DNA of 64,000 bases from Rhodovulum kholense (GCF_003053725.1 NZ_QAYC01000004.1:248001-312000); one strand, 5' to 3'; shown: positions 43,084 through 51,440, counted from the stretch's first letter. The notes: a model not told the origin generated them from the sequence alone. Numbers and translations: made by a program.

Positions 43084-44034
43084 ATGGACGAGGCGCCGCT
43101 TTACGCGGAGGTGGCGGGGGGGCCCGAGGGCGGCCGCGCCTTCTGGTTGCGGACCGAGGACGGGGTGCGGATCCGGATCGGTGTCTGGGGCCGCGAGGCG
43201 CCGGCTGGCACCGTTCTGCTGTTTTGCGGCCGCACCGAATATGCCGAGAAATACGGCGCCGCGGCGGCTGCCCTTCAGGCCCGCGGCTTTGCCACGCTGG
43301 TCATCGACTGGCGCGGGCAGGGATTGGCCGACCGGACGCTTGCGAACCGCTCGTTGGGCCATGTCGCGCGGTTCGCGGATTTCCAGGCCGATGTGCGGGC
43401 GGTGCGCAAGGCCGCCGAGGCGCTGGGCCTGCCCCGGCCCTATCACATGTTGGCCCATTCGATGGGCGGCGCCATCGGATTGCGTGCGCTGATCGAGGGG
43501 CTCGACGTGGCGACGGCAGTCTTTTCGGCGCCGATGTGGGGCATTCGCATCAGTGCCGCGATCGCACCCCTGGCCTGGGCGCTGACCGGGCTTGCGCCCC
43601 GGCTGGGGCTCGGGCCGGTCCGGGTGCCCGGCACCGGGGGCACGACCTATGTGCTGGCTACGCCCTTCGAGACGAACGATCTGACCGGCGACCGCGAGAT
43701 GTACGAGATGCTGCGCCGCCAGCTGACCGCGCATCCCGATCTTTCCATCGCGGGGCCGACGCTGACATGGCTGGGCGAGGCGCTGTCCGAGGCGGCTTGG
43801 CTGGCGCGGCAGCCCTCTCCGGCGGTGCCGGCCCTGACCTTCCTTGGGGGGCGCGAACGGATCGTCGATTCGGCCGCGATCCGGCGGCGCATGGCCGACT
43901 GGCCGGGTGGACGGCTCGAGCTGATCGAGGACGGGCGCCACGAGATGATGATGGAACCGCCCGCCATCCGCGACCGGCTGTTCGACCAGGCCGCGGCGCA
44001 TTTCCGCGCCCAGGTTTGCGCCCAGTCCGGCTGA
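43084..44034 (+). CDS. Alpha/beta hydrolase (lysophospholipase/PldB-like, S33)
   Basis: A 316-residue serine hydrolase. The nucleophile elbow is AHSMGGAIGLRAL, the oxyanion region FCGRTEYAEKYG, the acid probably Asp in GGRERIVDS and the catalytic His in EDGRHEMMME near the C-terminus. The WRGQGLADR stretch is typical of monoglyceride/lysophospholipid lipases. It has no signal peptide, so it acts on cytoplasmic or inner-membrane lipids. The SCP2 gene lies 5 bp upstream. Confidence 0.88.
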   Translation: MDEAPLYAEVAGGPEGGRAFWLRTEDGVRIRIGVWGREAPAGTVLLFCGRTEYAEKYGAAAAALQARGFATLVIDWRGQGLADRTLANRSLGHVARFADFQADVRAVRKAAEALGLPRPYHMLAHSMGGAIGLRALIEGLDVATAVFSAPMWGIRISAAIAPLAWALTGLAPRLGLGPVRVPGTGGTTYVLATPFETNDLTGDREMYEMLRRQLTAHPDLSIAGPTLTWLGEALSEAAWLARQPSPAVPALTFLGGRERIVDSAAIRRRMADWPGGRLELIEDGRHEMMMEPPAIRDRLFDQAAAHFRAQVCAQSG

Positions 44035-44064
44035 GCGCGGCGGCCCCCGGGGGCCGCGGCGGCG

Positions 44065-44292
44065 TCAGTGGACGTTGACCGGCGCCAGGTCGTTCTGGCG
44101 TGCCAGCTGAAAGGCGAGCTTGCGGTCCCGCACCAGCGCGAGACGGTCGCCATTGACGTCGTGGACGGCGTAAAGCTCGTCCAGTCCCAGGGCCTGACGC
44201 TGCACCTCTTCGGGCAGGTCGGCGACCTTGACGGGCCGCACATAGACGATGCGCTCGCCGCCTTCGGGCAGAAGATCGTATTTCTCGTTCAT
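44065..44292 (-). CDS. DUF1150 family protein
   Basis: A 75-residue protein with the DUF1150 pattern: GGERIVYVRPVKVADLPEEV, then LYAVHDVNGDRLALVRDRKL and the tail FQLARQNDLAPVNVH. The family is common in Rhodobacterales and usually follows an hsp20 gene. Function is unknown. It starts 11 bp after the Hsp20 stop, so the two are cotranscribed. Confidence 0.93.
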   Translation of the reverse strand: MNEKYDLLPEGGERIVYVRPVKVADLPEEVQRQALGLDELYAVHDVNGDRLALVRDRKLAFQLARQNDLAPVNVH

Positions 44293-44303
44293 GACCGTTT
44301 ACC

Positions 44304-44717
44304 TCACGCTCTGGAAATCCGGATCGTCTGGACAACGCTGTCCGGTACCGCCCGGTTCAGATCGACATGCAGAAGACCGTTTTCCATGGTCGCCCCCGTC
44401 ACCTCGACCCCGTCGGCCAGCACGAAGCTGCGCTGGAACTGCCGGGCCGCGATGCCGCGATGCAGGAACACGCGCTCGGCGCAGTCCTCGACCTGACGGC
44501 CGCGGATTACCAGTTGCCGGTCCTCGACGGTGATCGCCATGTCCTCGTCGCGAAAGCCCGCGACGGCCAGCGTGATCCGGTAGCCGGTTTCCGAGGTCTG
44601 TTCGATGTTGAAGGGCGGGTAGCCTTCGTTGCCGGATTTGGCGGTCCGCTCGACAAGGCGTTCGAGTTGCTCGAATCCCAGAAGGAAGGGATACGAACCG
44701 AGGGTGAGTTTCGTCAT
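44304..44717 (-). CDS. Hsp20/alpha-crystallin small heat-shock protein
   Basis: A 137-residue IbpA-type small chaperone. The crystallin domain (about residues 35-125) shows YPPFNIEQTSETGYRITLAV, RQLVIRGRQ and FLHRGIAARQFQRSFVLADG. A C-terminal I-x-I motif is present (IRIS). It holds unfolding proteins in the cytoplasm. The leader holds a CTTGAA and a CCATTTA element about 10 bp apart, too close for a clear heat-shock promoter, and no obvious ROSE thermometer. Confidence 0.93.
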   Translation of the reverse strand: MTKLTLGSYPFLLGFEQLERLVERTAKSGNEGYPPFNIEQTSETGYRITLAVAGFRDEDMAITVEDRQLVIRGRQVEDCAERVFLHRGIAARQFQRSFVLADGVEVTGATMENGLLHVDLNRAVPDSVVQTIRISRA

Positions 44718-44873
44718 TGGGCAAGTCCTTGAACAAGCGACCTGTAAGTTCCGGGACCCCGCATCCGCGGCGGTCCGACCCAGGATATGGGAACCGGGGC
44801 GGCTTCCCGCAAGGGCATTAAATGGCTATGTTAACACTTCAAGGAACCGCATCGACTCAGCCCCGGGAACCAG

Positions 44874-45092
44874 ATGAACATCGCCAGCGAGATGAATTCG
44901 GACGAGGTCTTGCGCGTCAAACTGGAGGTCCTGCGGCGCGAGCACCGGGATCTCGACGACGCGATTCACGCGCTTCAGGAAAAGGGGACCGGCGACAGCC
45001 TGACCCTTAAGCGGCTGAAAAAGCAGAAGCTTGCCCTGAAGGACCGCATCGCGCTGATCGAAGATCAGCTGACGCCGGACATCATCGCCTAG
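44874..45092 (+). CDS. DUF465/YdcH family protein
   Basis: A 72-residue helical protein. The YdcH/DUF465 helix pair runs [20 protein letters not shown]-like at residues 14-34 (here [20 protein letters not shown]) and [20 protein letters not shown] at about 43-62, a coiled-coil hairpin. Function is unknown. It lies upstream of purE on the same strand with a 64-bp gap. Confidence 0.9.
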   Translation: MNIASEMNSDEVLRVKLEVLRREHRDLDDAIHALQEKGTGDSLTLKRLKKQKLALKDRIALIEDQLTPDIIA

Positions 45093-45156
45093 CCGCATTG
45101 CGTCGCCGTCGCGCACGGTTATAGTGCCCGCTCGCGAAACGAGGGGGCCGTACCGC

Positions 45157-45645
45157 ATGGGCGACGTGAAAGTGGGCATCATCATGGGCAGCCAGTCGGA
45201 CTGGTCCACCATGAAAGAGGCAGCCGACATCCTGGACGCGCTGGAGGTGCCCTACGAGGCGCGCATCGTCTCGGCCCACCGGACGCCCGACCGGCTCTGG
45301 ACCTATGGCAAGACCGCGGTCGAGCGGGGTTTGCAGGTCATCATCGCGGGCGCGGGCGGCGCGGCCCATCTGCCGGGCATGATGGCGTCGAAGACGCGGG
45401 TGCCGGTGATCGGCGTGCCGGTCCAGACCCGGGCGCTGTCGGGCGTCGACAGCCTTTATTCCATCCTGCAGATGCCCAAGGGCTTTCCGGTCGCGACCAT
45501 GGCCATCGGCGCGGCGGGGGCCGCCAATGCCGGGCTGATGGCTGCGGGCATCCTCGCGCTGAACGATCCCGCTCTGGCCGACCGGCTCGACCGCTGGCGC
45601 GCCGATCTGTCGGCCTCGATCCCCGAGGTTCCGGCCGATGAGTGA
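45157..45645 (+). CDS. purE: 5-(carboxyamino)imidazole ribonucleotide mutase PurE
   Basis: A 162-residue class I PurE that moves the carboxylate of N5-CAIR to give CAIR in purine synthesis. Active-site motifs are [13 protein letters not shown] at the start, SAHRTPDR (catalytic His) and [12 protein letters not shown]. The ATG at 45157 (MGDVKV) has a G-rich leader; one codon set upstream would add 11 residues not typical of PurE. It overlaps purK by 8 bp, and PurK supplies its substrate. Confidence 0.97.
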   Translation: MGDVKVGIIMGSQSDWSTMKEAADILDALEVPYEARIVSAHRTPDRLWTYGKTAVERGLQVIIAGAGGAAHLPGMMASKTRVPVIGVPVQTRALSGVDSLYSILQMPKGFPVATMAIGAAGAANAGLMAAGILALNDPALADRLDRWRADLSASIPEVPADE

Positions 45646-46732
45646 ACCTCGCGCCGCCGCCCCTCTCGCCCCCGGCGCCACCATCGGCATTCTCGGCGGC
45701 GGCCAGCTTGGCCGGATGCTGTCGGTCGCGGCCTCGCGGCTGGGCTTTCGCTGTCATGTCTTCGAACCCGCACCCGAGCCGCCCGCCGGTCAGGTCGCGG
45801 CCCATGTGACGACCGCGCCCTACGAGGACACGGCGGCGCTGGCGCGGTTCGCCGCCTCGGTCGATGTCGTTACCTACGAATTCGAGAACATCCCCACCGC
45901 CGCGCTCGATGCCATCGAGGCTGTTGTGCCGATCCGCCCGGGCCGGAAGGCGCTGGCCGTCAGCCAGGACCGGCTGGTCGAGAAATCCTTCCTGAACGGG
46001 CTTGGGCTGGCGACCGCGCCCTTCGCCGCGGTCGATGACGAGGTCGATCTGGCCGAGGCGCTGGACGAGATCGGCGTGCCCGGCATCCTGAAGACCCGCC
46101 GTTTCGGTTATGACGGCAAGGGGCAGGCCCGCATCATGGGCCCCGAGGACGGCCCGGCGGCGCTGGCCGACATGAGCGGCGCGCCGGCGATCTTCGAGGG
46201 TTTCGTGGAGTTTTCGTCCGAGATTTCGGTGATCGCGGCGCGGGGCGCCTCGGGCGAGGTCGCCTGTTTCGACCCGGGCGCCAACGTCCATCGCGACGGC
46301 ATCCTGCGGACAACGACCGTGCCCGCGCCGCTGACCGTCGCGCAGCGCACCGATGCGGTGCTGCTGGCGGGGCGCATCCTGAATGCGCTCGATTATGTGG
46401 GGGTGATGGGGGTCGAGCTTTTCGTGACGAAAGCCGGTCTGATCGTCAACGAGATCGCGCCCCGGGTGCATAATTCCGGGCACTGGACCCAGAACGGCTG
46501 TGTCATCGACCAGTTCGAACAGCATATCCGTGCCGTTGCGGGCTGGCCGCTGGGCGACGGGGCGCGCCATTCCGACATCGTGATGGAGAACCTGATCGGG
46601 GAGGACATGGACCGCCTGCCCGATCTGGCCGCCGATCCGAAGGTCGCGCTGCATCTCTACGGCAAGACCGAAACCCGCGCGGGCCGCAAGATGGGCCATA
46701 CCAATCGCTGGGTCGGCCCGGCCGCGTCCTGA
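45638..46732 (+). CDS. purK: 5-(carboxyamino)imidazole ribonucleotide synthase PurK
   Basis: A 364-residue ATP-grasp enzyme that carboxylates AIR to N5-CAIR with bicarbonate and ATP. The glycine-rich start [15 protein letters not shown], the YEFENIP segment, the ATP-grasp motifs [15 protein letters not shown] and [14 protein letters not shown], and [16 protein letters not shown] are all typical. It overlaps purE by 8 bp and ends 12 bp before the convergent holin-like gene. Confidence 0.97.
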   Translation: MSEPRAAAPLAPGATIGILGGGQLGRMLSVAASRLGFRCHVFEPAPEPPAGQVAAHVTTAPYEDTAALARFAASVDVVTYEFENIPTAALDAIEAVVPIRPGRKALAVSQDRLVEKSFLNGLGLATAPFAAVDDEVDLAEALDEIGVPGILKTRRFGYDGKGQARIMGPEDGPAALADMSGAPAIFEGFVEFSSEISVIAARGASGEVACFDPGANVHRDGILRTTTVPAPLTVAQRTDAVLLAGRILNALDYVGVMGVELFVTKAGLIVNEIAPRVHNSGHWTQNGCVIDQFEQHIRAVAGWPLGDGARHSDIVMENLIGEDMDRLPDLAADPKVALHLYGKTETRAGRKMGHTNRWVGPAAS

Positions 46733-46744
46733 ACGCAGCCGGGT

Positions 46745-47101
46745 TTAGTGCCGCGCATCGCCGTTGGGCGCACGCGCGGCGCGACCGGCTTCCAGCCCGG
46801 CCGCAAAGCCTTCCGCCATGTGCACGAAGGGCGTGTAAGGATCGGCCGGGGCTGCGGGTCGCGCAGGCGGGCTCCGGCGCAGGCTGAGACCCCAGAAGAT
46901 CAGCCCCACCCCCAGATAGGCCGCGCCGATCACGGTGGCGGCGAAGACCGCGCCATGACCGGCGCTGAGCACAAGCCACGCCGCCCCTGTCAGGAAGGCG
47001 GCGCCGACGCCCGCGCAGAGGCTGCCCGCGGTGCCGAGCGCCAGCCGGTGCGAAAAGGCCCGCGCCCGGCGTTCGGCTTCGTCGAGGGGCAGCGAGAACA
47101 T
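46745..47101 (-). CDS. Phage-holin-X (YqjE)-like membrane protein
   Basis: A 118-residue protein with two transmembrane helices (about 22-45, [20 protein letters not shown], and about 52-75, [20 protein letters not shown]) between polar ends, like YqjE/holin-X family proteins. Its ATG shares one base with the stop of the DUF883 gene (TGATG), so the pair is translated together. YqjD/YqjE-type pairs are stress-induced membrane proteins; here an EcfG-type promoter precedes the DUF883 gene. Not a phage gene despite the family name. Confidence 0.75.
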   Translation of the reverse strand: MFSLPLDEAERRARAFSHRLALGTAGSLCAGVGAAFLTGAAWLVLSAGHGAVFAATVIGAAYLGVGLIFWGLSLRRSPPARPAAPADPYTPFVHMAEGFAAGLEAGRAARAPNGDARH

Positions 47102-47427
47102 CAGCGGCGACCCGTCATCAGCCCGACGAGAAAGCCGAGGCCCACGGCGATGCCCATCGCCGCGGCGGGCTGGCGGCGGACCGCATCGGCCGCCTGTTCG
47201 CCCATTTCCATCCCGCGGCTCTGCATCTCGGCGACCGTGGCCTCGCCGCGGTCGCGCAGCGCCGCCGCGCGGTTCTGCACCGTATCGCGCATGTCGTTCT
47301 TCTTGGCCGCGCTCAGATCCCCCAGCGTGCGGGCGATCTGGGCGATGTCGTCCTTCAGCGCGTCGATCTGGACCTCGAGATCCTGAACGCTGGCGCTGCC
47401 GTTCCGTGCCTGAGCCGATTGTGCCAT
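47101..47427 (-). CDS. DUF883/ElaB/YqjD-like stress membrane protein
   Basis: A 108-residue protein: a long amphipathic helix rich in Ala/Asp/Gln ([20 protein letters not shown] and following) and one C-terminal anchor ([20 protein letters not shown]) ending in a GRR tail. That is the YqjD/ElaB layout; E. coli members anchor ribosomes to the inner membrane in stationary phase. An exact GGAAC-N17-CGTT promoter lies at 47470-47495 on this strand, so it is a probable direct EcfG target. Confidence 0.85.
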   Translation of the reverse strand: MAQSAQARNGSASVQDLEVQIDALKDDIAQIARTLGDLSAAKKNDMRDTVQNRAAALRDRGEATVAEMQSRGMEMGEQAADAVRRQPAAAMGIAVGLGFLVGLMTGRR

Positions 47428-47469
47428 GACGGCCTCCTTTCGGTTGCTTGGTATCGCATACGCGCAAGA

Positions 47470-47495
47470 AACGCCGCCGCGCCGGACAGGGTTCC
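47470..47495 (-). promoter_or_regulatory. EcfG-type promoter for DUF883 operon (GGAAC-N17-CGTT)
   Basis: On the minus strand GGAAC (47495-47491) and CGTT (47473-47470) are exact consensus boxes 17 bp apart, 43 bp before the DUF883 start. This is the general-stress sigma-factor consensus of alphaproteobacteria. Confidence 0.85.
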
Positions 47496-47544
47496 GTCCG
47501 GTCGCGGCGCGATCACGCTTGCGAGAGACCCACTGTACAGGCCG

Positions 47545-47569
47545 GGAACCACTCGGCCCCGGCGACGTT
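47545..47569 (+). promoter_or_regulatory. EcfG-type promoter for DUF1328 gene (GGAAC-N16-CGTT)
   Basis: GGAAC at 47545-47549 and CGTT at 47566-47569 are exact boxes 16 bp apart, 35 bp before the DUF1328 ATG. With the minus-strand site at 47470 it makes a divergent pair of stress promoters. Confidence 0.85.
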
Positions 47570-47604
47570 GGGTCAGCACAACCGGACATGAAAGGAGCCT
47601 TGAA

Positions 47605-47775
47605 ATGCTGTATTGGGCACTCGTTTTTCTTGTCGTCGCCCTGATCGCCGCCGCCTTCGGGTTCGGGGGCATCGCATCGGCCTCGGCCGGGATCGCACAG
47701 ATCCTGTTCTTCGTCTTCCTCGTTCTCTTCGTCGTCGCGCTGGTGGCGCGGGCGCTGCGGGGTCGCATGCCCTAA
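47605..47775 (+). CDS. DUF1328 (YtjA-like) small membrane protein
   Basis: A 56-residue protein of two hydrophobic helices: [20 protein letters not shown] and then [20 protein letters not shown], ending in a basic [15 protein letters not shown] lies 8 bases before the ATG. This is the DUF1328 family, often stress-induced and of unknown function. It is preceded by an exact EcfG-type promoter and followed by two hairpins. Confidence 0.92.
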   Translation: MLYWALVFLVVALIAAAFGFGGIASASAGIAQILFFVFLVLFVVALVARALRGRMP

Positions 47776-47798
47776 GATGAAGACACTGAAGACTGCAC

Positions 47799-47865
47799 GC
47801 CGCCCGCGGGCCCGCGCGGGCGGCACGAAAGACCCCGTCGGAGATCCCGGCGGGGTCGATTGTTT
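47799..47865. terminator. Tandem hairpins between DUF1328 and phyR
   Basis: The first stem is GCCGCCCGCG/CGCGGGCGGC (47799-47824). The second is an 11-bp stem with one G-T pair (GACCCCGTCGG/CCGGCGGGGTC, 47831-47857) followed by GATTGTTT. They lie in the convergent gap, so they probably terminate DUF1328 and, in reverse, phyR. The T-tracts are modest. Confidence 0.6.
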
Positions 47866-47911
47866 CAGGTCAGTCGCAGCGGATGCACCGGGTGCTCCGC
47901 CGCAAGGCAGG

Positions 47912-48730
47912 TCAGGCGCCGAGCGTTTCGGTGCTCGAGAAGAACATCGCCTGGCTGACGGCCGAGCGCACCTGATCCTCGGTATAGGGTTTCGAGATCA
48001 GGAAGGCAGGCTCCGGCCGCTCGCCGGTCAGCAGCCGTTCGGGGAAGGCGGTGATGAACACCACCGGGCGGTCGCCCAGCTCGGCAAGGATGTCGTTCAC
48101 CGCGTCGATGCCCGAGGATTTGTCGGCCAGCTGGATGTCGGCGAGGATCAGGTCCGGCGGCGTCTGTTTCGCCAGATTGACCGCGCCGCGCCGGGTCCGG
48201 CCGATGCCGGTGACCTCGTGGCCCAGACCCTGGACGATGGCCGAGATGTCGATGGCGATGATCGCCTCGTCCTCGATGACCAGCACACGCCCGGCGATGC
48301 TGCGGGCCATCTCGTCCCGCGCGATGCCGATCAGGGCGGCGGCCTCGTCGCCCGGAATGCCCATCACGGCGCCCACCTCGTCATTGGTGAAGCCCTCGAT
48401 GGAATGCAGCAAAAGCGCCTCGCGCGTATTGCGCGTCAGGGACGCCAGCCGGGATTGCGCCCGCGCCTCGATGCCCGAGACCGGTTCGGGTTCGCCGATC
48501 CGTCCGCCAGACGACGACCAGATGCCGTAGAACGCCTTGAACAGGGAGACCTTGGGCGGCAGGCCCTGTTCGAAGATCCCGCGATCTGCAAGGATCGCCT
48601 CGAGCGTCGCGATCGCATAGGCGTCGCCGCTGGTCTGGCTGCCGGTCAGCGCCCGCGCGTAGCGTCTGAGATAGGGAAGTTCCGCCCCGATCACCCGGGA
48701 AAGATCTTCAGAGGGATTTGGATGCGTCAT
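47912..48730 (-). CDS. phyR: General stress response anti-anti-sigma regulator PhyR
   Basis: A 272-residue two-domain regulator. The N-terminal sigma-like domain (about 1-140; TRNTREALLLHSIEGFTNDE resembles sigma region 4) mimics EcfG and binds NepR. The C-terminal receiver has phospho-acceptor Asp198 (LILADIQLAD), an acidic pair at VIEDEA and Lys247 (FLISKPYT); the FITAFPERLLTG loop belongs to the stress-response receiver group. When phosphorylated it titrates NepR and frees EcfG. It is divergent from nepR-ecfG and has its own EcfG promoter, overlapping theirs. Confidence 0.97.
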   Translation of the reverse strand: MTHPNPSEDLSRVIGAELPYLRRYARALTGSQTSGDAYAIATLEAILADRGIFEQGLPPKVSLFKAFYGIWSSSGGRIGEPEPVSGIEARAQSRLASLTRNTREALLLHSIEGFTNDEVGAVMGIPGDEAAALIGIARDEMARSIAGRVLVIEDEAIIAIDISAIVQGLGHEVTGIGRTRRGAVNLAKQTPPDLILADIQLADKSSGIDAVNDILAELGDRPVVFITAFPERLLTGERPEPAFLISKPYTEDQVRSAVSQAMFFSSTETLGA

Positions 48731-48759
48731 GCGCGACCTCGAAAAAACTGTTGTTCATG

Positions 48760-48785
48760 GGAACCGAACGTCGCGACGGCGCGTT
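48760..48785 (+). promoter_or_regulatory. EcfG-type promoter for nepR-ecfG-kinase operon (GGAAC-N17-CGTT)
   Basis: GGAAC at 48760-48764 and CGTT at 48782-48785, exact boxes 17 bp apart, 38 bp before the nepR ATG. This implies positive autoregulation of ecfG. Confidence 0.9.
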
Positions 48786-48792
48786 TGGTTCC
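48767..48792 (-). promoter_or_regulatory. EcfG-type promoter for phyR, overlapping the nepR promoter
   Basis: On the minus strand GGAAC (48792-48788) and CGTT (48770-48767) are exact boxes 17 bp apart, 36 bp before the phyR ATG. It overlaps the plus-strand promoter over 48767-48785, so the two cannot be occupied by polymerase at once. Confidence 0.9.
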
Positions 48793-48823
48793 GCAGTCTG
48801 AGAGTTAGGGCGGGCCGACCGGA

Positions 48824-48997
48824 ATGGCAAAGAAGGACCGTAGGGGTCATATGCAAGAGCAGATCGACGAAAACTTGCGGCGCGTCTATGCGCAAGCCGT
48901 CGAGGAACAGGTCCCCGACCGGTTTCTCAAGCTGCTGGAACAGCTGCGCGGCGATGGCGAAGACGTGGCCAAGGCAAATAACGGTGACACTAAGTGA
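48824..48997 (+). CDS. nepR: NepR family anti-sigma factor
   Basis: A 57-residue protein. The family core IDENLRRVYAQAVEEQVPDR followed by FLKLLEQLR fits NepR, whose helices wrap EcfG and are traded to phosphorylated PhyR. The N-terminus is basic (AKKDRRGHMQ); an internal Met10 could also start it. Its TGA overlaps the ecfG GTG start by 4 bp, which ties the amounts of anti-sigma and sigma factor together. Confidence 0.95.
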   Translation: MAKKDRRGHMQEQIDENLRRVYAQAVEEQVPDRFLKLLEQLRGDGEDVAKANNGDTK

Positions 48998-49548
48998 GTG
49001 CGGTGTCGGATCCCAGGGAAGAACTGGTGACCCACCTCCCGGCGATGCGGGCCTTCGCGCTCAGCCTGACCCGCAACGCCGCCACGGCCGATGACCTGGT
49101 GCAGGACGCCATAGTCAAGGCTTGGGCCAATTTCGACAAGTTCGAGGCCGGCACCAACCTGCGGGCCTGGCTGTTCACCATCCTGCGCAACACCTATTAT
49201 TCGATGCACCGCAAGCGACGCCGCGAGGTCGAGGACCCGGATGGCGCGCTGGCCGCGCATCTGTCGGAAAAGCCGCATCATGACGGCCGTCTGGCGATGG
49301 AGGACTTCAAGGTCGCCTTCGCCAAGCTGCCCGACGAACAGCGCGAGGCGCTGATCCTGGTGGGGGCCGAGGGCTTTTCCTACGAAGAGGCGGCGGCCAC
49401 CTGCGGCTGCGCCGTCGGCACCATCAAGAGCCGGGTGAACCGGGCGCGGGTGCGACTGGCCGAGCTGATGCATCTGAACGATACCGACGATCTGTCGATG
49501 ACCGATCCGGTGACCCTGGCGGGTCTGTCGTCCAAGCGGCTCGCATGA
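48994..49548 (+). CDS. ecfG: General stress ECF sigma factor EcfG
   Basis: A 184-residue ECF15-type sigma factor starting with GTG. Region 2 lies at about 15-85 (RNAATADDLVQDAIVKAWAN then LRAWLFTILRNTYYSMHRKR), and region 4 at about 105-165 (AFAKLPDEQREALILVGAEG, then SYEEAAATCGCAVGTIKSRV). It directs transcription from GGAAC/CGTT promoters, five of which can be read around this locus. The ATGA overlap with the histidine kinase gene makes one operon. Confidence 0.96.
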   Translation: MSAVSDPREELVTHLPAMRAFALSLTRNAATADDLVQDAIVKAWANFDKFEAGTNLRAWLFTILRNTYYSMHRKRRREVEDPDGALAAHLSEKPHHDGRLAMEDFKVAFAKLPDEQREALILVGAEGFSYEEAAATCGCAVGTIKSRVNRARVRLAELMHLNDTDDLSMTDPVTLAGLSSKRLA

Positions 49549-51374
49549 CCGACACTCTCAAGGCGCGGATCTCCGCGCGTCGCCTGACCAAGAGTCTTGC
49601 CCTCTGGCTGATCGGGGCGCTGACGGTGGCCATGCTGCCGCTGGGGCTGATCTCGGTCTCGCAGACCTCGAATGTTCTGCGCGAGACCGAGCGGCTGTCC
49701 GGGGTGGCGCTGATGGACCGGACCCAGCGCGCCGCCTCTCGGACCCAGGCGCTGATCCAGGAAGCCTTCGGTGCCGCCCGGACCGTGGCGGCGGCGAATG
49801 TGCTTTTCGAGGGCGGGGGCGTTTCCTGCGACTCGGTGCTGGCGCGGCTGGTCAAGGACAGTCCGATCTATCTTTTCGCGGGCTTCGTCGATACCGAGGG
49901 CCAGATCACCTGTTCCTCGACCGGCGAGCGGCGGCGGATTCTGGACGAATCCTATTTCCTGAACCTGCTGCGCGATCCGCAGCCGCGCGTCGACACCCGG
50001 CTGAGCGTGCCGCTGCGGGGGGCGCGGGTGGTCCGTGTCAGCGTGCCGGTCTACGAGGCCTCCGACCTGCGGGGCTTCGTGGTGATCTCGATCCCCTATG
50101 CGGCGGCCTATTATACGCTGGACGATGGCGGCGCCGAGGTCGATCTGCTGGTCTTCGACCGCGAGGGCGAGTTCCTGACCGCCGAAGCGGCCAAGCGGGA
50201 TGACGGCACTGACGTCGGGCGGCTGGAGGACAGCGCGACGCCCGAGTCCTTCGAAGAGGTTCTGCCGCGCAACCGCACGCTCGATCTGCTTGCGGCCGAG
50301 GGGCGGCAGTCGTTCCGCGGCACGAACCGGCTGGGAGAGATCCGCGATTTCGCCGTGGTTCCGGTGATCGACGACCGCGTCTTCGTGATGGGCAGCTGGG
50401 CGCCCGGGCGCAACAGCCTGGTGCCGACGGCGGGCCGGACCATGGCCCTGTATTTCCCGATCCTGATGTGGGGGGCGGGAATCGTGGTGGCCTATTTCGC
50501 GGTCCACCGGCTGGTGATCCGGCATATCAAGCGGCTGCAAAGCTGGATGCGGCTTTACGCCAGCGGGCACACGGATTTCGCCCATGCCCGGCTCGATCAT
50601 GCCCCGCATGAACTTGAGGTCGTGGCCGAAGCATTTCGCAGCATGACCCGGCGGCTGGCGGAACAGGACCGCGCGCTGGAAGAGGATCTGGCCGAGAAGA
50701 CGATCCTGCTGAAGGAGGTCCATCACAGGGTCAAGAACAACCTCCAGCTCATCACCTCGATCATGAACATGCAGATCCGCAACGCCCGCAGCGCCGAGGC
50801 GCGGCGGCTGCTGAAACGGGTGCAGGACCGGGTGATGGCGCTGGCCGCGATCCACCGCTATCTCTACATGGCGCGCAAGCTGTCGATGGTCCGCGCCGAC
50901 CGTCTGCTTGACGACATCATCCGCCAGCTGGTCGTGGTCGGCGATATCGACGGCACCGACAAGGGCGTCAAGATCGCCACCCAGTTCAGCCCGGTCGAGG
51001 TCAATCCCGACCAGTCGGTGCCGCTGTCGCTTCTGGCGACCGAGGCCGCGATCAACGCCGTCAAGTATTGCCGGCCGCCGCCCTCGGGCGGGCCCGCCTG
51101 GATCACCATGGCATTGCAGATGCTGGACGATGGCCGGGTTTGCCTGAGCGTGGTCAATTCCCGCAGCGAGGACCCCGAGCCTGCGGACGAGCCGGGCGTG
51201 ACGGAAAGTTCGGGCATGGGCCGGCAGCTGATCTCGTCCTTCGCGGCGCAGCTCGATGCTGAATTCGAGGCTCATTCCGAGCCCGACCGTTACGAGGTGC
51301 ACCTGACCTTCCGGCCGCTGCCGGCCTCGACCGAGGAGGAAGACGAGCCCGAGTCCGAAGAAGCGGCAGAATAA
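49545..51374 (+). CDS. Membrane sensor histidine kinase of the general stress system (HisKA_2/HWE type)
   Basis: A 609-residue kinase. One helix at about 17-38 and another at about 299-322 enclose a periplasmic sensor of about 260 residues. A HAMP-like linker and coil follow. The phospho-acceptor motif LLKEVHHRVKNNLQ has its conserved His at residue 394. The ATP-binding part contains LLATEAAINAVKY (N-box) and GMGRQLISSF. A Glu/Asp-rich tail ends it. This is the kinase class that phosphorylates PhyR, and it overlaps ecfG by 4 bp. The signal sensed is unknown. The relationship to named PhyK/PakF proteins is not resolved. Confidence 0.9.
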   Translation: MTDTLKARISARRLTKSLALWLIGALTVAMLPLGLISVSQTSNVLRETERLSGVALMDRTQRAASRTQALIQEAFGAARTVAAANVLFEGGGVSCDSVLARLVKDSPIYLFAGFVDTEGQITCSSTGERRRILDESYFLNLLRDPQPRVDTRLSVPLRGARVVRVSVPVYEASDLRGFVVISIPYAAAYYTLDDGGAEVDLLVFDREGEFLTAEAAKRDDGTDVGRLEDSATPESFEEVLPRNRTLDLLAAEGRQSFRGTNRLGEIRDFAVVPVIDDRVFVMGSWAPGRNSLVPTAGRTMALYFPILMWGAGIVVAYFAVHRLVIRHIKRLQSWMRLYASGHTDFAHARLDHAPHELEVVAEAFRSMTRRLAEQDRALEEDLAEKTILLKEVHHRVKNNLQLITSIMNMQIRNARSAEARRLLKRVQDRVMALAAIHRYLYMARKLSMVRADRLLDDIIRQLVVVGDIDGTDKGVKIATQFSPVEVNPDQSVPLSLLATEAAINAVKYCRPPPSGGPAWITMALQMLDDGRVCLSVVNSRSEDPEPADEPGVTESSGMGRQLISSFAAQLDAEFEAHSEPDRYEVHLTFRPLPASTEEEDEPESEEAAE

Positions 51375-51385
51375 GCTGATCGCAG

Positions 51386-51411
51386 GGAACCCTAACGGCA
51401 TGAGAGGCGTT
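51386..51411 (+). promoter_or_regulatory. EcfG-type promoter for entericidin gene (GGAAC-N17-CGTT)
   Basis: GGAAC at 51386-51390 and CGTT at 51408-51411 are exact boxes 17 bp apart, 29 bp before the ATG. It lies just after the kinase stop, giving the small lipoprotein its own stress promoter. Confidence 0.85.
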
Positions 51412-51440
51412 GGCTTTCCGTAATTGAAACAGGAGGTTCC

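Noticed and set aside
44040-44057. 18-bp GC palindrome GCGGCCCCCGGGGGCCGC after the alpha/beta hydrolase gene
   Set aside because: Pure GC with no T-tract in GC-rich DNA; could help termination but cannot be supported as an intrinsic terminator.
44718-44873. Possible heat-shock (RpoH) promoter before hsp20: CTTGAA and CCATTTA
   Set aside because: The spacing between boxes is about 10 bp, shorter than the 13 or so expected, so it was not called.
46745-47101. Prophage remnant suggested by the holin-like gene
   Set aside because: The holin-X family name is misleading; the gene is paired with a DUF883 stress gene and has no phage neighbours.
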